From: Cecembia sp.
GTDB taxonomy: Bacteria; Bacteroidota; Bacteroidia; Cytophagales; Cyclobacteriaceae
Assembly (NCBI RefSeq): GCF_007126775.1
Contig: NZ_SLAP01000166.1
Coordinates: 1 to 64,000, forward strand
Direction: 5' to 3'
Length of the DNA: 64,000 bases
The notes beneath the pieces are model-generated. The model made no database searches and was not told the origin of the DNA. It was given only the letters and a program-made list of their open reading frames with translations. Position 1 is the first letter of the stretch, and every line of letters starts with the position of its first letter. Below are positions 8,071 to 17,364 of this stretch, piece after piece. The position numbers and the translations under genes are program-made.

Positions 8071-9060
8071 ATGAAACTAGCCGTTGTAGGAGCTACCGGA
8101 TTGGTAGGCTCAGAAATCCTAGAAGTGCTGGATGAGCACAATTTTCCATTTAATGAATTACTCTTAGTGGCCAGTGAAAGGTCCGCAGGGAAGAAGATGA
8201 CATTTAAGGGTAAGGAGTATACGGTAATGGGATTGAAACAGGCTGTTTCTGAGAAGCCGGATATTGCTATTTTTTCTGCCGGTGGCAGTACCTCTCTGGA
8301 ATGGGCGCCGCAGTTTGCTGCAGTTGGAACCATCGTTATTGACAATTCTTCCGCCTGGAGAATGGACCCTACCAAGAAATTGATTGTACCGGAAATCAAT
8401 GCCAAGGACCTCAGAATTGATGATAGGATCATTGCCAACCCCAATTGCTCTACCATCCAAATGGTAGTTGCATTGAACCTGCTACACAAAAGATACGGTA
8501 TAAAAAGGATTGTTGTGTCTACTTATCAGTCAGTAACCGGAACTGGAAAAGCAGCAGTGGACCAAATGATGGCAGAAAGAAATGGACAGCCTGTAGAGAT
8601 GGTTTATCCTCATAAAATAGATATGAATGTACTTCCTCATATTGATGTTTTCCAGCCCAATGGTTATACCAAAGAGGAAATGAAAATGATTAATGAGACC
8701 AAGAAAATTTTTGGAGATGATAACATACAGGTTACGGCTACTACTGTTAGAATCCCCACCATGGGAGGACATTCTGAGGCAGTCAATGTAGAGTTCCACA
8801 GGGATTTCGATTTGAAAGAAGTAAAAGAGATTTTGGCCAAAACCCCAGGAGTGGCCATTCAAGATGACCCCGTCAATAATGTATACCCCATGCCTTTGAC
8901 AGCGCATAAGAAAGATGAAGTATTTGTTGGTAGGCTGAGGAGGGATGAATCGCAGCCCAATACATTGAACATGTGGGTAGTGGCCGATAATCTAAGAAAA
9001 GGAGCAGCTACCAATGCGGTTCAGATTGCTGAATACCTGAGCGCGCACAGTATGGTCTGA
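8071..9060 (+). CDS. asd: Aspartate-semialdehyde dehydrogenase
   Basis: Asd reduces L-aspartyl-4-phosphate to aspartate semialdehyde with NADPH, the branch-point step to lysine/diaminopimelate, threonine and methionine. The 329 residues begin with the Rossmann motif VVGATGLVG. The catalytic Cys is C126 in NPNCST, and GGHSEAVN holds the conserved His. The start was set at the ATG at 8071 because the reading frame upstream overlaps a promoter box and would spoil the N-terminal beta strand. A strong terminator follows, so it is probably transcribed alone. Confidence 0.96.
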   Translation: MKLAVVGATGLVGSEILEVLDEHNFPFNELLLVASERSAGKKMTFKGKEYTVMGLKQAVSEKPDIAIFSAGGSTSLEWAPQFAAVGTIVIDNSSAWRMDPTKKLIVPEINAKDLRIDDRIIANPNCSTIQMVVALNLLHKRYGIKRIVVSTYQSVTGTGKAAVDQMMAERNGQPVEMVYPHKIDMNVLPHIDVFQPNGYTKEEMKMINETKKIFGDDNIQVTATTVRIPTMGGHSEAVNVEFHRDFDLKEVKEILAKTPGVAIQDDPVNNVYPMPLTAHKKDEVFVGRLRRDESQPNTLNMWVVADNLRKGAATNAVQIAEYLSAHSMV

Positions 9061-9070
9061 AAAATATTAT

Positions 9071-9100
9071 GCGATGGCTGTTTAAGCCATCGCAATTTTT
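9071..9100 (+). terminator. Intrinsic terminator after asd
   Basis: GCGATGGCT (9071-9079), loop GTTTA, AGCCATCGC (9085-9093), then AATTTTT: a perfect 9-bp stem with a T tail, 10 nt after the asd stop. Confidence 0.88.
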
Positions 9101-9121
9101 ATTCATTTGAAAAGGGGCGAC

Positions 9122-10315
9122 TTGGAGATTTCAATCATTTACACGGAAAAAGTAAAAAAATTCATCCAGGAATATCTGTATGAGAAAGACCCGTTTAAGC
9201 TTTTTTTAAAACTTCAAAGCAAAGTTGATTTCGACTTGAAACTTGCAGTTAATCAATTGACTTCCCGCCAAAAAAGCCTTAAGAAACTCCCCAACTGGGC
9301 CAATAATCTGTCACTGTTTTTTCCTGTCAACCTTTCTGTGGAACAGGCTTCTTCTGAGGAAACCGCCAGTTTTAAAGCAGAATTGATAGAAGGAAAATCT
9401 ATGATGGACCTGACCGGTGTCTCTGGGATAGATACTTTTCACATGGGTGCTCATTTCAAATCGGTAAGTTATTGTGAGCGGGATAAAGATTTGGTGGATA
9501 TTTTTAGGTATAACATGGATGTCTTGGGCATGTCCCATTTCAAGACTTATCATGGAGATGGGCTGGCAATACTCGCTGGATCCTCGGAGCAATTTGACCT
9601 TATATATGTAGACCCGGCCAGAAGGGGTGCCCAAAATCAAAAATTGTATAATTTGGCTGACTGCGAACCGGATGTTTCTACCCATTGGCAATTCCTGAAA
9701 ACCAAAGCCAAAAGTATTTTGATCAAAGTATCACCCATGTTGGACCTCAAGAAGGCACTGACTGAATTGCCCGATATCCGGGAGGTTTGGGTATTGTCTG
9801 TTAAGAATGAGGTGAAGGAGGTACTTTTACTTTGGAAAAGAGATCAAAATTTGCCGGAGCCCCGAATCCATTGTGTAGATTTGGGAACTGCCGGAAGAAA
9901 GGAATTCACTTTTTCTTTTCAAGAGGAGGTTGCTGCTCTCAGTGCTTTTTCACCGGTAAAATCCTATATCATTGAACCCATGGCCAGTATTATGAAAGCA
10001 GGGGCATTCCACCTTTTTGGTCAGCAATACGGATTGGAAAAACTACATGCCAATAGCCACCTTTATACTACTGATATCTACCTGGAGGAAATTCCAGGAA
10101 GGTTTTTTAAAGTGATCAGGGAATTCCAACAGCCCAAAAAAGAAATTAAAACCACTTTCCCCTCAGGGAAAGTGAATGTGATTGCCAGAAATTTCGCACT
10201 TTCGGCAGAGGAGATAAAAAAGAAATTCAAACTCAAAGATGGAGGAGAGGATTTCTTGATTTGGACCAAAGTGGGTGACAATTTCAAGGTTTTTCATGCT
10301 CGAAAATTGATCTAA
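9122..10315 (+). CDS. SAM-dependent methyltransferase with THUMP-like domain
   Basis: This is a class I methyltransferase-like protein of 397 residues. The SAM-binding motif is DLTGVSGIDT, followed by an acidic YCERDKDL strand end, HGDGLAIL, and the catalytic-site-like YVDPARRG. The DPARR motif and the C-terminal region are typical of the THUMP-like proteins of Bacteroidota, which are presumed RNA methyltransferases; the target is unknown. The frame has no ATG: TTG at 9107 or 9122 can start it. I prefer 9122, because AAAAGGGG at 9110-9117 then forms a Shine-Dalgarno sequence. Confidence 0.75.
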   Translation: MEISIIYTEKVKKFIQEYLYEKDPFKLFLKLQSKVDFDLKLAVNQLTSRQKSLKKLPNWANNLSLFFPVNLSVEQASSEETASFKAELIEGKSMMDLTGVSGIDTFHMGAHFKSVSYCERDKDLVDIFRYNMDVLGMSHFKTYHGDGLAILAGSSEQFDLIYVDPARRGAQNQKLYNLADCEPDVSTHWQFLKTKAKSILIKVSPMLDLKKALTELPDIREVWVLSVKNEVKEVLLLWKRDQNLPEPRIHCVDLGTAGRKEFTFSFQEEVAALSAFSPVKSYIIEPMASIMKAGAFHLFGQQYGLEKLHANSHLYTTDIYLEEIPGRFFKVIREFQQPKKEIKTTFPSGKVNVIARNFALSAEEIKKKFKLKDGGEDFLIWTKVGDNFKVFHARKLI

Positions 10316-10377
10316 AGATATACCTGGAATGCAGGAAATGCTTATCTTTTCCACTGATTCATGATGTCGCTTTCAAA

Positions 10378-11964
10378 ATGAAAAAAATACTACTTCTATT
10401 TTGTGCCTTACTTATCTCTTTTCAGGGCTTTGCCCAAATCCAAAAAAACTGGGCTTGGGGAGGTCCTTTGGATCCATTACAAGGGAAGTACCGGGTAATG
10501 CATTACCAGTTGGAACTGGAATTGTTCCCGGAATCCCAGGAAATTCATGGGAAAAACAAAATATCTTTTGAATCAGAGGAAAAACTGGATACAATTCGGC
10601 TGAATCTAATCGAAGAATACCGGGTGGAAAAAGTAATTATGGACGGTCAGGAGATCAATTTCCGGCATTTTGGAGACACACTGGACATTTATCCCATTGA
10701 CTGCACATGTGAGGAAGTGGAGGTGTATTATGGAGGAAAGACGCCGATTGCCATCCGACCACCATGGACAGGTGGTTTTACTTGGGAAGTGGACGAGCTG
10801 GGTAACCATTGGATGGGCCTTTCATCCCAAAATGAAGGGGCCAAAATATTTATGCCCTGTTTGGACCATCCATCCAGTGAGCCTTTAAATGGGGTGGACC
10901 TGATTTTTACTGCACCCCAACCTTATTTTGTGGCCTCCAATGGCAGGTTGGTAGGCAGTAGGGAGTCGGATGGTAAAGTCAGCTACCACTGGACCACCCA
11001 ATACCCCATCAACAATTATAATATCAACTTTACTTTGGGGATATTCCATGAGGAATCCATTGTTTTTGAAAGTATAGATGGGAAAGAAATCCCTATGTTT
11101 GTCTGGGTCTTACAGCAAAACAAGGATCAAGCCTTGCCTCTTTTGGACGTACTGAAAACCTCAGCATCCACCCATGAAAATTATTTTGGCCCTTATCCAT
11201 TTTCAAATGACAAGATCGCTGTGGTAGAAACTCCCTACCTGGGGATGGAACACCAGACCATCAATGCATATGGAAATAATTTTCAGTTTGAAAAAATCGG
11301 AGACGTTACTGCTGATTGGTTGCTTCATCATGAGTTGGGCCATGAATGGTTTGGTAACAAAGTATCCGTTAAAGATTGGGCAGATTTTTGGATTCACGAG
11401 GGCTTAACGGCTTATGGAGATTGGCTGTTTTACCTGAAACATGCGGGAGAAGAAGCTTACTTTGAAAAAGTGGCCAGCGTCAAGGCAAATATCAGAAATC
11501 TAAGACCGGTAGTCTCGTCTAGAAATTCTACTTCAGATTTTGCCTATCATCCGGAAATTTACACCAAAGGTGCTTTTATTATCCATTCGCTGCGCTATCA
11601 TATAGGTGATGAATTATTTTTCCCCATGCTAAAGGCCTTTGCATCTGATGAGCGCTTTATCTATGAAAATTTGGTTGAAACCAAGGATTTCACAGGTTTT
11701 GTACAAGACTATACAGGACTGGATTTACAGGGCTTTTTCGACCTTTATCTCAAATCTGTTCGTTTACCCGAGGTGAAAATGCGTAAGAAAGGCAGGAAAG
11801 GATACCAGGTGAGTCTGCCCAACATTTCCTTCCAAATGCCCATAGAAATCAAAACATCCAACGGTTATGAGCGGCATGTGCTCTCCTCAAAACCTGTTTT
11901 GGTAAAAAGTGAAGGGCCAATCGAAATAGATCCCAGGGGTTGGTATTTGTTGTCAAAAAAATGA
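10378..11964 (+). CDS. M1-family zinc aminopeptidase, exported
   Basis: M1 peptidases remove N-terminal amino acids from peptides. The 528-residue protein has a signal peptide (MKKILLLFCALLISFQGFAQ). The exopeptidase motif appears as GMEHQT near residue 290, the zinc site is HELGH (H318, E319, H322) and the third ligand is E341 in WIHEG. It lacks the long C-terminal HEAT-like region of E. coli PepN and so belongs to the short form. The next gene overlaps it by an ATGA junction, implying co-translation. The enzyme should act in the periplasm or be exported. Confidence 0.9.
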   Translation: MKKILLLFCALLISFQGFAQIQKNWAWGGPLDPLQGKYRVMHYQLELELFPESQEIHGKNKISFESEEKLDTIRLNLIEEYRVEKVIMDGQEINFRHFGDTLDIYPIDCTCEEVEVYYGGKTPIAIRPPWTGGFTWEVDELGNHWMGLSSQNEGAKIFMPCLDHPSSEPLNGVDLIFTAPQPYFVASNGRLVGSRESDGKVSYHWTTQYPINNYNINFTLGIFHEESIVFESIDGKEIPMFVWVLQQNKDQALPLLDVLKTSASTHENYFGPYPFSNDKIAVVETPYLGMEHQTINAYGNNFQFEKIGDVTADWLLHHELGHEWFGNKVSVKDWADFWIHEGLTAYGDWLFYLKHAGEEAYFEKVASVKANIRNLRPVVSSRNSTSDFAYHPEIYTKGAFIIHSLRYHIGDELFFPMLKAFASDERFIYENLVETKDFTGFVQDYTGLDLQGFFDLYLKSVRLPEVKMRKKGRKGYQVSLPNISFQMPIEIKTSNGYERHVLSSKPVLVKSEGPIEIDPRGWYLLSKK

Positions 11965-12782
11965 ACAAAAATAAATTGATCCTCCGGATTCCTTTTATCA
12001 GCCTTTTTTGCCTGTTGCTTACGGGTCTTCAGGCCCAAAGCCTGCGAGCGCTCTTGGAGGAAGGGAAAACCTTGGTGTTTGCCCATAGAGGAGCAGTCAA
12101 TCCCGAAATCCCTGAAAATAGCATGAAGGGCATGAAGCAGGCCTTGGATTCAGGGATGTATATGTTAGAGATCGACATCATGGAGAGCCAAGATGGTATT
12201 TTGTACCTGCTTCATGACAGGACTTTGGACAGGACAACTTTTGGCACTGGAAATATTTCTGATTGGAGCAGCAAGGATTTGGATAATTTGGGTTTAAAAG
12301 GTACAGAGGAGCAACTTCCTCGCTTTGCTGACTTTCTAGCGGAGGCAGCCCAAAATGGACTTTTTTTGATGCTGGATGTAAAAAATGCTCCGCTTGACAA
12401 GGTATTGAACTTGGTGGAAGCGGCGGACATGCTGGATAGGATTTTACTTCTCACTTTTTCCCTGGAGCGGGCACAGGAAGCCTTCGCACTAAACCACCGG
12501 TTTTTGGTCTCAGTGCTGGTCAAAGAAGAGGAGGAATTTGACGAGTACCTATGTAAAAGCAATGACCCTTATCAGTTGGCTGTTTACCTCAACAAAGACG
12601 CTGATCTAATGCTTTATGATCGCGCCAAAAAATTGGGTTTGCCCATCATTACGGACGTAATGGGAAATATTGATCGTCAGGGAATGGATGACCCCACTAT
12701 TTATAGGGAATTTGTACAAAAAAGAAATCCTGATATAGTAGTGAGTGATTATCCTGTTATTTTAAAGCATGTATTACATTGA
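11961..12782 (+). CDS. Glycerophosphodiester phosphodiesterase, exported
   Basis: GDPD enzymes split glycerophosphodiesters into glycerol-3-phosphate and an alcohol. The 273-residue protein has a signal peptide (to about residue 26, LTGLQAQ). The motif FAHRGAVNPEIPENS contains the catalytic HR, followed by EIDIMESQDG and LLHDRTLDRTT with the second catalytic His, as in the family. The ATG at 11961 overlaps the preceding stop as ATGA; the frame can be read from a TTG at 11940 but this would spoil the signal peptide. With the peptidase it forms a two-gene unit for scavenging at the envelope. Confidence 0.9.
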   Translation: MNKNKLILRIPFISLFCLLLTGLQAQSLRALLEEGKTLVFAHRGAVNPEIPENSMKGMKQALDSGMYMLEIDIMESQDGILYLLHDRTLDRTTFGTGNISDWSSKDLDNLGLKGTEEQLPRFADFLAEAAQNGLFLMLDVKNAPLDKVLNLVEAADMLDRILLLTFSLERAQEAFALNHRFLVSVLVKEEEEFDEYLCKSNDPYQLAVYLNKDADLMLYDRAKKLGLPIITDVMGNIDRQGMDDPTIYREFVQKRNPDIVVSDYPVILKHVLH

Positions 12783-12921
12783 CCAGGTTTGATTCTTGAA
12801 AAGAATTTGGAAAAAAGTTAAAGAGGAATAATATTCATAAACTTTGGATTAGAGAGTTGATTATGTTTTTTTTGTTTTCAACCCAGTAGCCACTTTTTCT
12901 CAAACCTAAAAAAGTATCTTA

Positions 12922-14703
12922 ATGGAAAAACATATTTATGACTCTGGGCTGATTGGTAACTGTTCTTATATTGCCCATGTTGAAAAGAACACGAATATCT
13001 CTTGGCTTTGCTTTCCGCGATTTGATTCAGATTTTATTTTTGGAGGGATGCTTGATAGGGAGAAAGGTGGTCAGTTTACCATTTTTCCGGAGGCAAAGGA
13101 CTTTGAATCCACTCAGGCCTATGTTGAAAACACCAATATCCTGGAAACATTCATCAGTGCTGAAGACTACAGCTATAAAGTCACTGATTTTGCCCCGCGG
13201 TTTAAGAATTATGACCGGTATTTCAAACCATTAATGCTGGTTAGGATAATCGAACCACTTACCGGAGCACCGAGAATAAAAATTTCCTGCAAACCTGTCA
13301 GGGAAAGAGGCAACAAAAACCTTGTCCCCAGTATTGGAAGCAACCATATTCGCTATATGGGAGAGGGGCAGGAAATCAGACTGTCTACCAATGCGGCCCT
13401 GAGTTATGTGGTGGAGGAAAAGTATTTTGTGCTTCAAAGGCCTATTTATCTCGTGTTCACTTATGGAAGACCTTTAGAAGCGCCAATTGAGTCAACCTGT
13501 GATCGGTTTCTTCGAGCCACTACAGAATATTGGCAATCTTGGGTCAAATCCACCAGTATTTCAACTTTTCATCAGCGCTTGGTTCTCAGGTCTGCACTGA
13601 TTTTAAAAATACATCAATATGAAGATACAGGAGCAATAATAGCAGCTTCCACGACTTCTCTTCCCGAATCACCGGGGTCTACCAGGAATTGGGACTATCG
13701 TTACTGTTGGATTAGAGATAGCTATTACACGCTAACTTCCTTCAACAGTATAGGGCACTTTGAAGAATTGGAAAAATATTTTGAGTTCATTCAAAATCTA
13801 CCCACAGGTGTGGGAGGCAGGTATCAGCCATTGTATTCTATTACTGGCGAAAGCCTGCTTATCGAGGAAATATTGCCTTTGGAAGGATATTTGGGAAATA
13901 AGCCTGTTCGATTCGGAAATCAGGCTTACACACATATTCAAAACGATTTATATGGACAGGTATTGGTTTCTTTATTGCCTTTGTATTCAGATCAGCGCTT
14001 TACATCGAAGGAACGCAGCTATTCAGAACCCATGATTATGAATCTTTTGGATAAGATCGAGCAAACAATGCATGAAAAAGATGCAGGACTGTGGGAGTTC
14101 AGAAATCTCGCACAGGAACATTGCTATACCTTCCTCTTTCATTGGGCAGGATCTCTGGCAGCTGCTAAAATTGGTAAACGCCTCAAGAATGATGAGATGT
14201 ACCAAAAGGCCATGTACCTCAAAGATGAGGCGGTCAAAAAAATAGAAGCCTGTTATCTTCCGGACAGAAAAGCTTATGCCCAGGCCATAGGAGTTAACCA
14301 TATGGATGCTTCGACTTTGCAATTGATTACTATGGGGTATTTTGGAGATGACGTTGAGCGTGCGAATAATCACCTCAAAGAATTGGAAAAGGAACTTTTA
14401 TCAAAAGGATATTTATTTTTCCGATACAAGCATATGGATGATTTTGGAGTTCCTGACACTACATTTTTGATTTGTGCCTTTTGGTATATCGAAGCCTTGG
14501 CTTGTGTCAACAGGCTGGAAGAGGCCGTAGAAGGTTTTGAGACCTTGATCAAATATGCTAACCATCTTAACCTCTTTTCGGAGGATGTAGACCAAAAAAC
14601 GGGAAGTCAGTGGGGCAATTTCCCTCAAGCCTATTCTCATGTAGGATTAATGAATGCTGCGTTTAGAATTGGGAAAAAACTCGACCGTCCCAACTTTCTT
14701 TAA
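12922..14703 (+). CDS. Glycoside hydrolase family 15 protein (glucoamylase/trehalase-like)
   Basis: GH15 enzymes release glucose from alpha-glucans or, in several bacteria, split trehalose. The 593-residue protein has the N-terminal beta-sandwich (IGNCSYIAHVEKNTNISWLCFPRFDS) and an (alpha/alpha)6 catalytic domain with the signature NWDYRYCWIRDS and the segment AGLWEFR that carries the likely general acid. No signal peptide is seen, so it is cytoplasmic. It faces the OtsA-OtsB fusion, which makes trehalose, so trehalose or a related alpha-glucan is a reasonable substrate guess, but the sequence alone does not decide it. Confidence 0.88.
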   Translation: MEKHIYDSGLIGNCSYIAHVEKNTNISWLCFPRFDSDFIFGGMLDREKGGQFTIFPEAKDFESTQAYVENTNILETFISAEDYSYKVTDFAPRFKNYDRYFKPLMLVRIIEPLTGAPRIKISCKPVRERGNKNLVPSIGSNHIRYMGEGQEIRLSTNAALSYVVEEKYFVLQRPIYLVFTYGRPLEAPIESTCDRFLRATTEYWQSWVKSTSISTFHQRLVLRSALILKIHQYEDTGAIIAASTTSLPESPGSTRNWDYRYCWIRDSYYTLTSFNSIGHFEELEKYFEFIQNLPTGVGGRYQPLYSITGESLLIEEILPLEGYLGNKPVRFGNQAYTHIQNDLYGQVLVSLLPLYSDQRFTSKERSYSEPMIMNLLDKIEQTMHEKDAGLWEFRNLAQEHCYTFLFHWAGSLAAAKIGKRLKNDEMYQKAMYLKDEAVKKIEACYLPDRKAYAQAIGVNHMDASTLQLITMGYFGDDVERANNHLKELEKELLSKGYLFFRYKHMDDFGVPDTTFLICAFWYIEALACVNRLEEAVEGFETLIKYANHLNLFSEDVDQKTGSQWGNFPQAYSHVGLMNAAFRIGKKLDRPNFL

Positions 14704-14707
14704 AAAT

Positions 14708-14898
14708 GAGGCTGTCTCATAAGTGAAAATTCCAAAATTTTATTTGGGGCTAGATTTAACTAATCTTCACGTCTTTGTTCTTTTGTAGCATTTTTGGACA
14801 ATTTTAGGCACAAAGATTCTGAGTCACAAAAAGCCTAATTGTAAAAGAGATGCTTTATTTGGAAATTAAATTTGGAAGACGATTTATGAGACAGCCTC
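14708..14898. repeat. 191-bp element with 15-bp terminal inverted repeats (MITE-like)
   Basis: GAGGCTGTCTCATAA at 14708-14722 is repeated exactly in inverted form at 14884-14898. The roughly 160 nt between have no ORF and no internal pairing that I can see. The element fills the whole gap between two convergent genes, starting 4 nt after one stop codon and ending 3 nt before the other. No clear target duplication flanks it. The end sequence resembles termini of some insertion sequences and also the stems of terminators in this genome, so it may be a non-autonomous mobile element or a long-range bidirectional terminator. Confidence 0.6.
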
Positions 14899-14901
14899 TT
14901 C

Positions 14902-17076
14902 TTACTCCATCAGTTTTTTAAGTAATTCCCGAACTTCTCGGAAGGATTTTATATTGTAATTGGCTTGTGTAAATGCGTACCCTACCCTGATAGAATAGGC
15001 ACTTTTTGGCATGGCCTTGAATGTATCCTCGTCTGTCCAATCATCTCCGATAGCCAATACGAAGTCATATTCATTGCCTTTCATCATTGCTACTGCGGCC
15101 CTCCCTTTGTTGATATCAGGCCTTTTTATTTCCAGTACCATGTTTCCTTCCAAAACCTGCAGGTTATGACCTCGGGCCATGTATTTAAGGTGGGAGAAGA
15201 GCTCCCGCATTCTGAGATCTCCCAAACCTGTTTGCACCTTTCTATAGTGCCATACTAGGGAGTGGTGTTTTTCCTCGATAAATGCGCCAGGAGTCCTTAG
15301 TACATAATACTCCATGATTTCCCTGATATCACTTTTCCAACTATCATCCACTTCAGCGTATAGTTGCCACCCATCTTTGGAAGCTTTCCGCTTAACCCAA
15401 ACCCCATGCTCGGCTATCATATCAATTGATTGCCCCTTAAACCATTTGCCCAATGTATCCTTGTCTCTACCTGAAATGATAACCACTTGGGCTTTTGTAC
15501 TTAATCCTTTTATAATGGATTTTAACTCAGCATCGGGCAATGCTTCTTCTGGGTTGGCTTTGAAACCGGTAAGGGTACCATCGTAATCCAAGAAAAGCAC
15601 AGGATTTTTGGCGGACTTGAATTTTTGTTCCATCTCACGGACCACCTTGTTGTCAATCTCTTTTGATATCAGTTCAGCCTGCTTGTTCTTGACATGGTCC
15701 AACCGATCGGTAAAAACCTTTACCCATTGAAAAATGTCATACTTCTTGAGGTTGTATTGCATGGATACCATCCTTGCTTTCTGCTCTTCCGGCTTCATGG
15801 TCAATGATTGGTAAATCGCATCCATCACTGACTTTTGATCATTGGGGTTGACTAAAACTGCTTCCTGCAGTTCTTTGGAGGCACCTGCCATTTCCGAAAG
15901 GATCAATACGCCGGATTGGTCAGTTTTACTTGCCACATACTCTTTACAAACCAAATTCATCCCGTCCCGCAGTGGAGTCACCAAGGCGATATCCGACATG
16001 CTATAGAAAGCACTCAATTCATCAAAAGGAAAGCCTCTATAAAAATAATGTATCGGAACCCAATTAAGGGTTGAATATTCTGCATTTACCCTACCTACTA
16101 ATAAATCAATTTCCTCCCTCAATTCTTTATAAGATTGTACTTTATCCCTGCTGGGGACGACAATCATGATCATTGATATTTTCCCGTGCAATTCCTTATG
16201 GTTTTTCAAAAGCTCATGAAAAACGTGAATCCTCTGAGGAATACCTTTGGAATAATCTAATCTATCTATGGTCAGGATCAATTTAGAATCGCCAACTTGG
16301 GTTCTAAATTTTTTGACAATATTTTGGGTTTTTCTACTTTTTGCCTGTTTCTCAAATTTCCCGTAGTCAATACCCATTGGAAAGGAATCCACATTGATTA
16401 TCCTATTCTCTGCTTGAATATAGCCACTCTCCGAGGACAGGCCAGTTATCCTACCTACGGCACTCAGAAAGTGCCGCATATCATCATAAGTGTGAAATCC
16501 AATCAAGTCAGAACCACAGATCCCCTCTAGTAATTCTTTCCTCCAAGGGATCATTCGGATTATCTCATAGGAGGGAAAAGGAATATGTTGAAAAAATGCG
16601 ATCGTAGCATTGGGTAGTTCGTCCCTCAGTAATTTGGGTAATAGCAGAAGTTGGTAGTCATGTACCCAAATGGTATCATCTGGATCTGCTTTTTTTAGAA
16701 TGGCTTCACAAAATAATTGATTTACCCGCTTATAGGCTTCCCAATGCTTAGCATTATAAACCATGTATTGCGTGAAATAATGGAATGCTGGCCACAAGGT
16801 TTCATTACTGAAGCCTTCATAAAACTCTTCCACGTCTTTTTTTGTAAGAAAAACGGGAGCCATTTTCAATTCATGCAATTCTAAGATAATTTCTGCCCGT
16901 TGTTCCGGATCTTCAACGGTGTTTCCAGGCCAACCAATCCAAATATTCTCGCCGGATTTATAAATGGATCCAAGCCCGGTAGCCAATCCGCCTGCTGAGG
17001 GTTTAAATTCAAATCGGCCATTTCTATGTCTTAATGAAATCGGAAGTCTGTTAGAAACAATGATGGTTTTTGCCAT
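14902..17076 (-). CDS. Bifunctional trehalose-6-phosphate synthase/phosphatase (OtsA-OtsB fusion)
   Basis: The 724-residue protein fuses the two enzymes of the OtsAB trehalose pathway. Residues 1-470 are a GT20 synthase (N-terminal SNRLPISL, then GGLATGLG, HDYQLLLLP and the DGMNLVCKEYVA segment) that joins UDP-glucose to glucose-6-phosphate. Residues about 490-724 are a HAD-type phosphatase with LDYDGTLTGF and the late motif GDDWTDEDTF. The fusion supplies trehalose, a compatible solute and stress protectant, in the cytoplasm. It is convergent with the GH15 gene, suggesting synthesis and breakdown side by side. Confidence 0.94.
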   Translation of the reverse strand: MAKTIIVSNRLPISLRHRNGRFEFKPSAGGLATGLGSIYKSGENIWIGWPGNTVEDPEQRAEIILELHELKMAPVFLTKKDVEEFYEGFSNETLWPAFHYFTQYMVYNAKHWEAYKRVNQLFCEAILKKADPDDTIWVHDYQLLLLPKLLRDELPNATIAFFQHIPFPSYEIIRMIPWRKELLEGICGSDLIGFHTYDDMRHFLSAVGRITGLSSESGYIQAENRIINVDSFPMGIDYGKFEKQAKSRKTQNIVKKFRTQVGDSKLILTIDRLDYSKGIPQRIHVFHELLKNHKELHGKISMIMIVVPSRDKVQSYKELREEIDLLVGRVNAEYSTLNWVPIHYFYRGFPFDELSAFYSMSDIALVTPLRDGMNLVCKEYVASKTDQSGVLILSEMAGASKELQEAVLVNPNDQKSVMDAIYQSLTMKPEEQKARMVSMQYNLKKYDIFQWVKVFTDRLDHVKNKQAELISKEIDNKVVREMEQKFKSAKNPVLFLDYDGTLTGFKANPEEALPDAELKSIIKGLSTKAQVVIISGRDKDTLGKWFKGQSIDMIAEHGVWVKRKASKDGWQLYAEVDDSWKSDIREIMEYYVLRTPGAFIEEKHHSLVWHYRKVQTGLGDLRMRELFSHLKYMARGHNLQVLEGNMVLEIKRPDINKGRAAVAMMKGNEYDFVLAIGDDWTDEDTFKAMPKSAYSIRVGYAFTQANYNIKSFREVRELLKKLME

Positions 17077-17329
17077 GATTGGGTTTTTATGAGCAATAAA
17101 TTAAATATCGGAAATAAAAAGTGACGATTAAATATAAGTAAAAAAGTACACTAAAGGCCCTTTTTTAAGCTTTTTTGAACTTTTTACAACAAGAATGATT
17201 GGAAATGAGCTGCCAAAATCCCTGAAGGGTATTATGCAAAATGTGATTTTTTTATCTACTCCCGTCCTTGTAAAGGAAAATCTTTTAAAAACTTTCAAGA
17301 AAAAAATTCAATGTAAAAGCAATAAAAAG

Positions 17330-17337
17330 TAGTTTTG
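17330..17337 (+). promoter_or_regulatory. -7 box upstream of the metallophosphatase gene
   Basis: TAGTTTTG fits TAnnTTTG; a TTC rather than TTG lies 20 nt upstream. It is 27 nt before the ATG at 17365 and overlaps a TTG at 17335 that could otherwise extend the ORF. Confidence 0.4.
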
Positions 17338-17364
17338 AATAATCATATAAAATTCAGGTCATCA

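Noticed and set aside
7911-8489. Minus-strand open frame of 192 codons over asd
   Set aside because: It is the antisense shadow of a clear Asd protein with catalytic residues; its translation has no recognisable motif.
14708-14898. A complete insertion sequence
   Set aside because: The element has no room for a transposase and no ORF, so only a non-autonomous element or remnant is possible.
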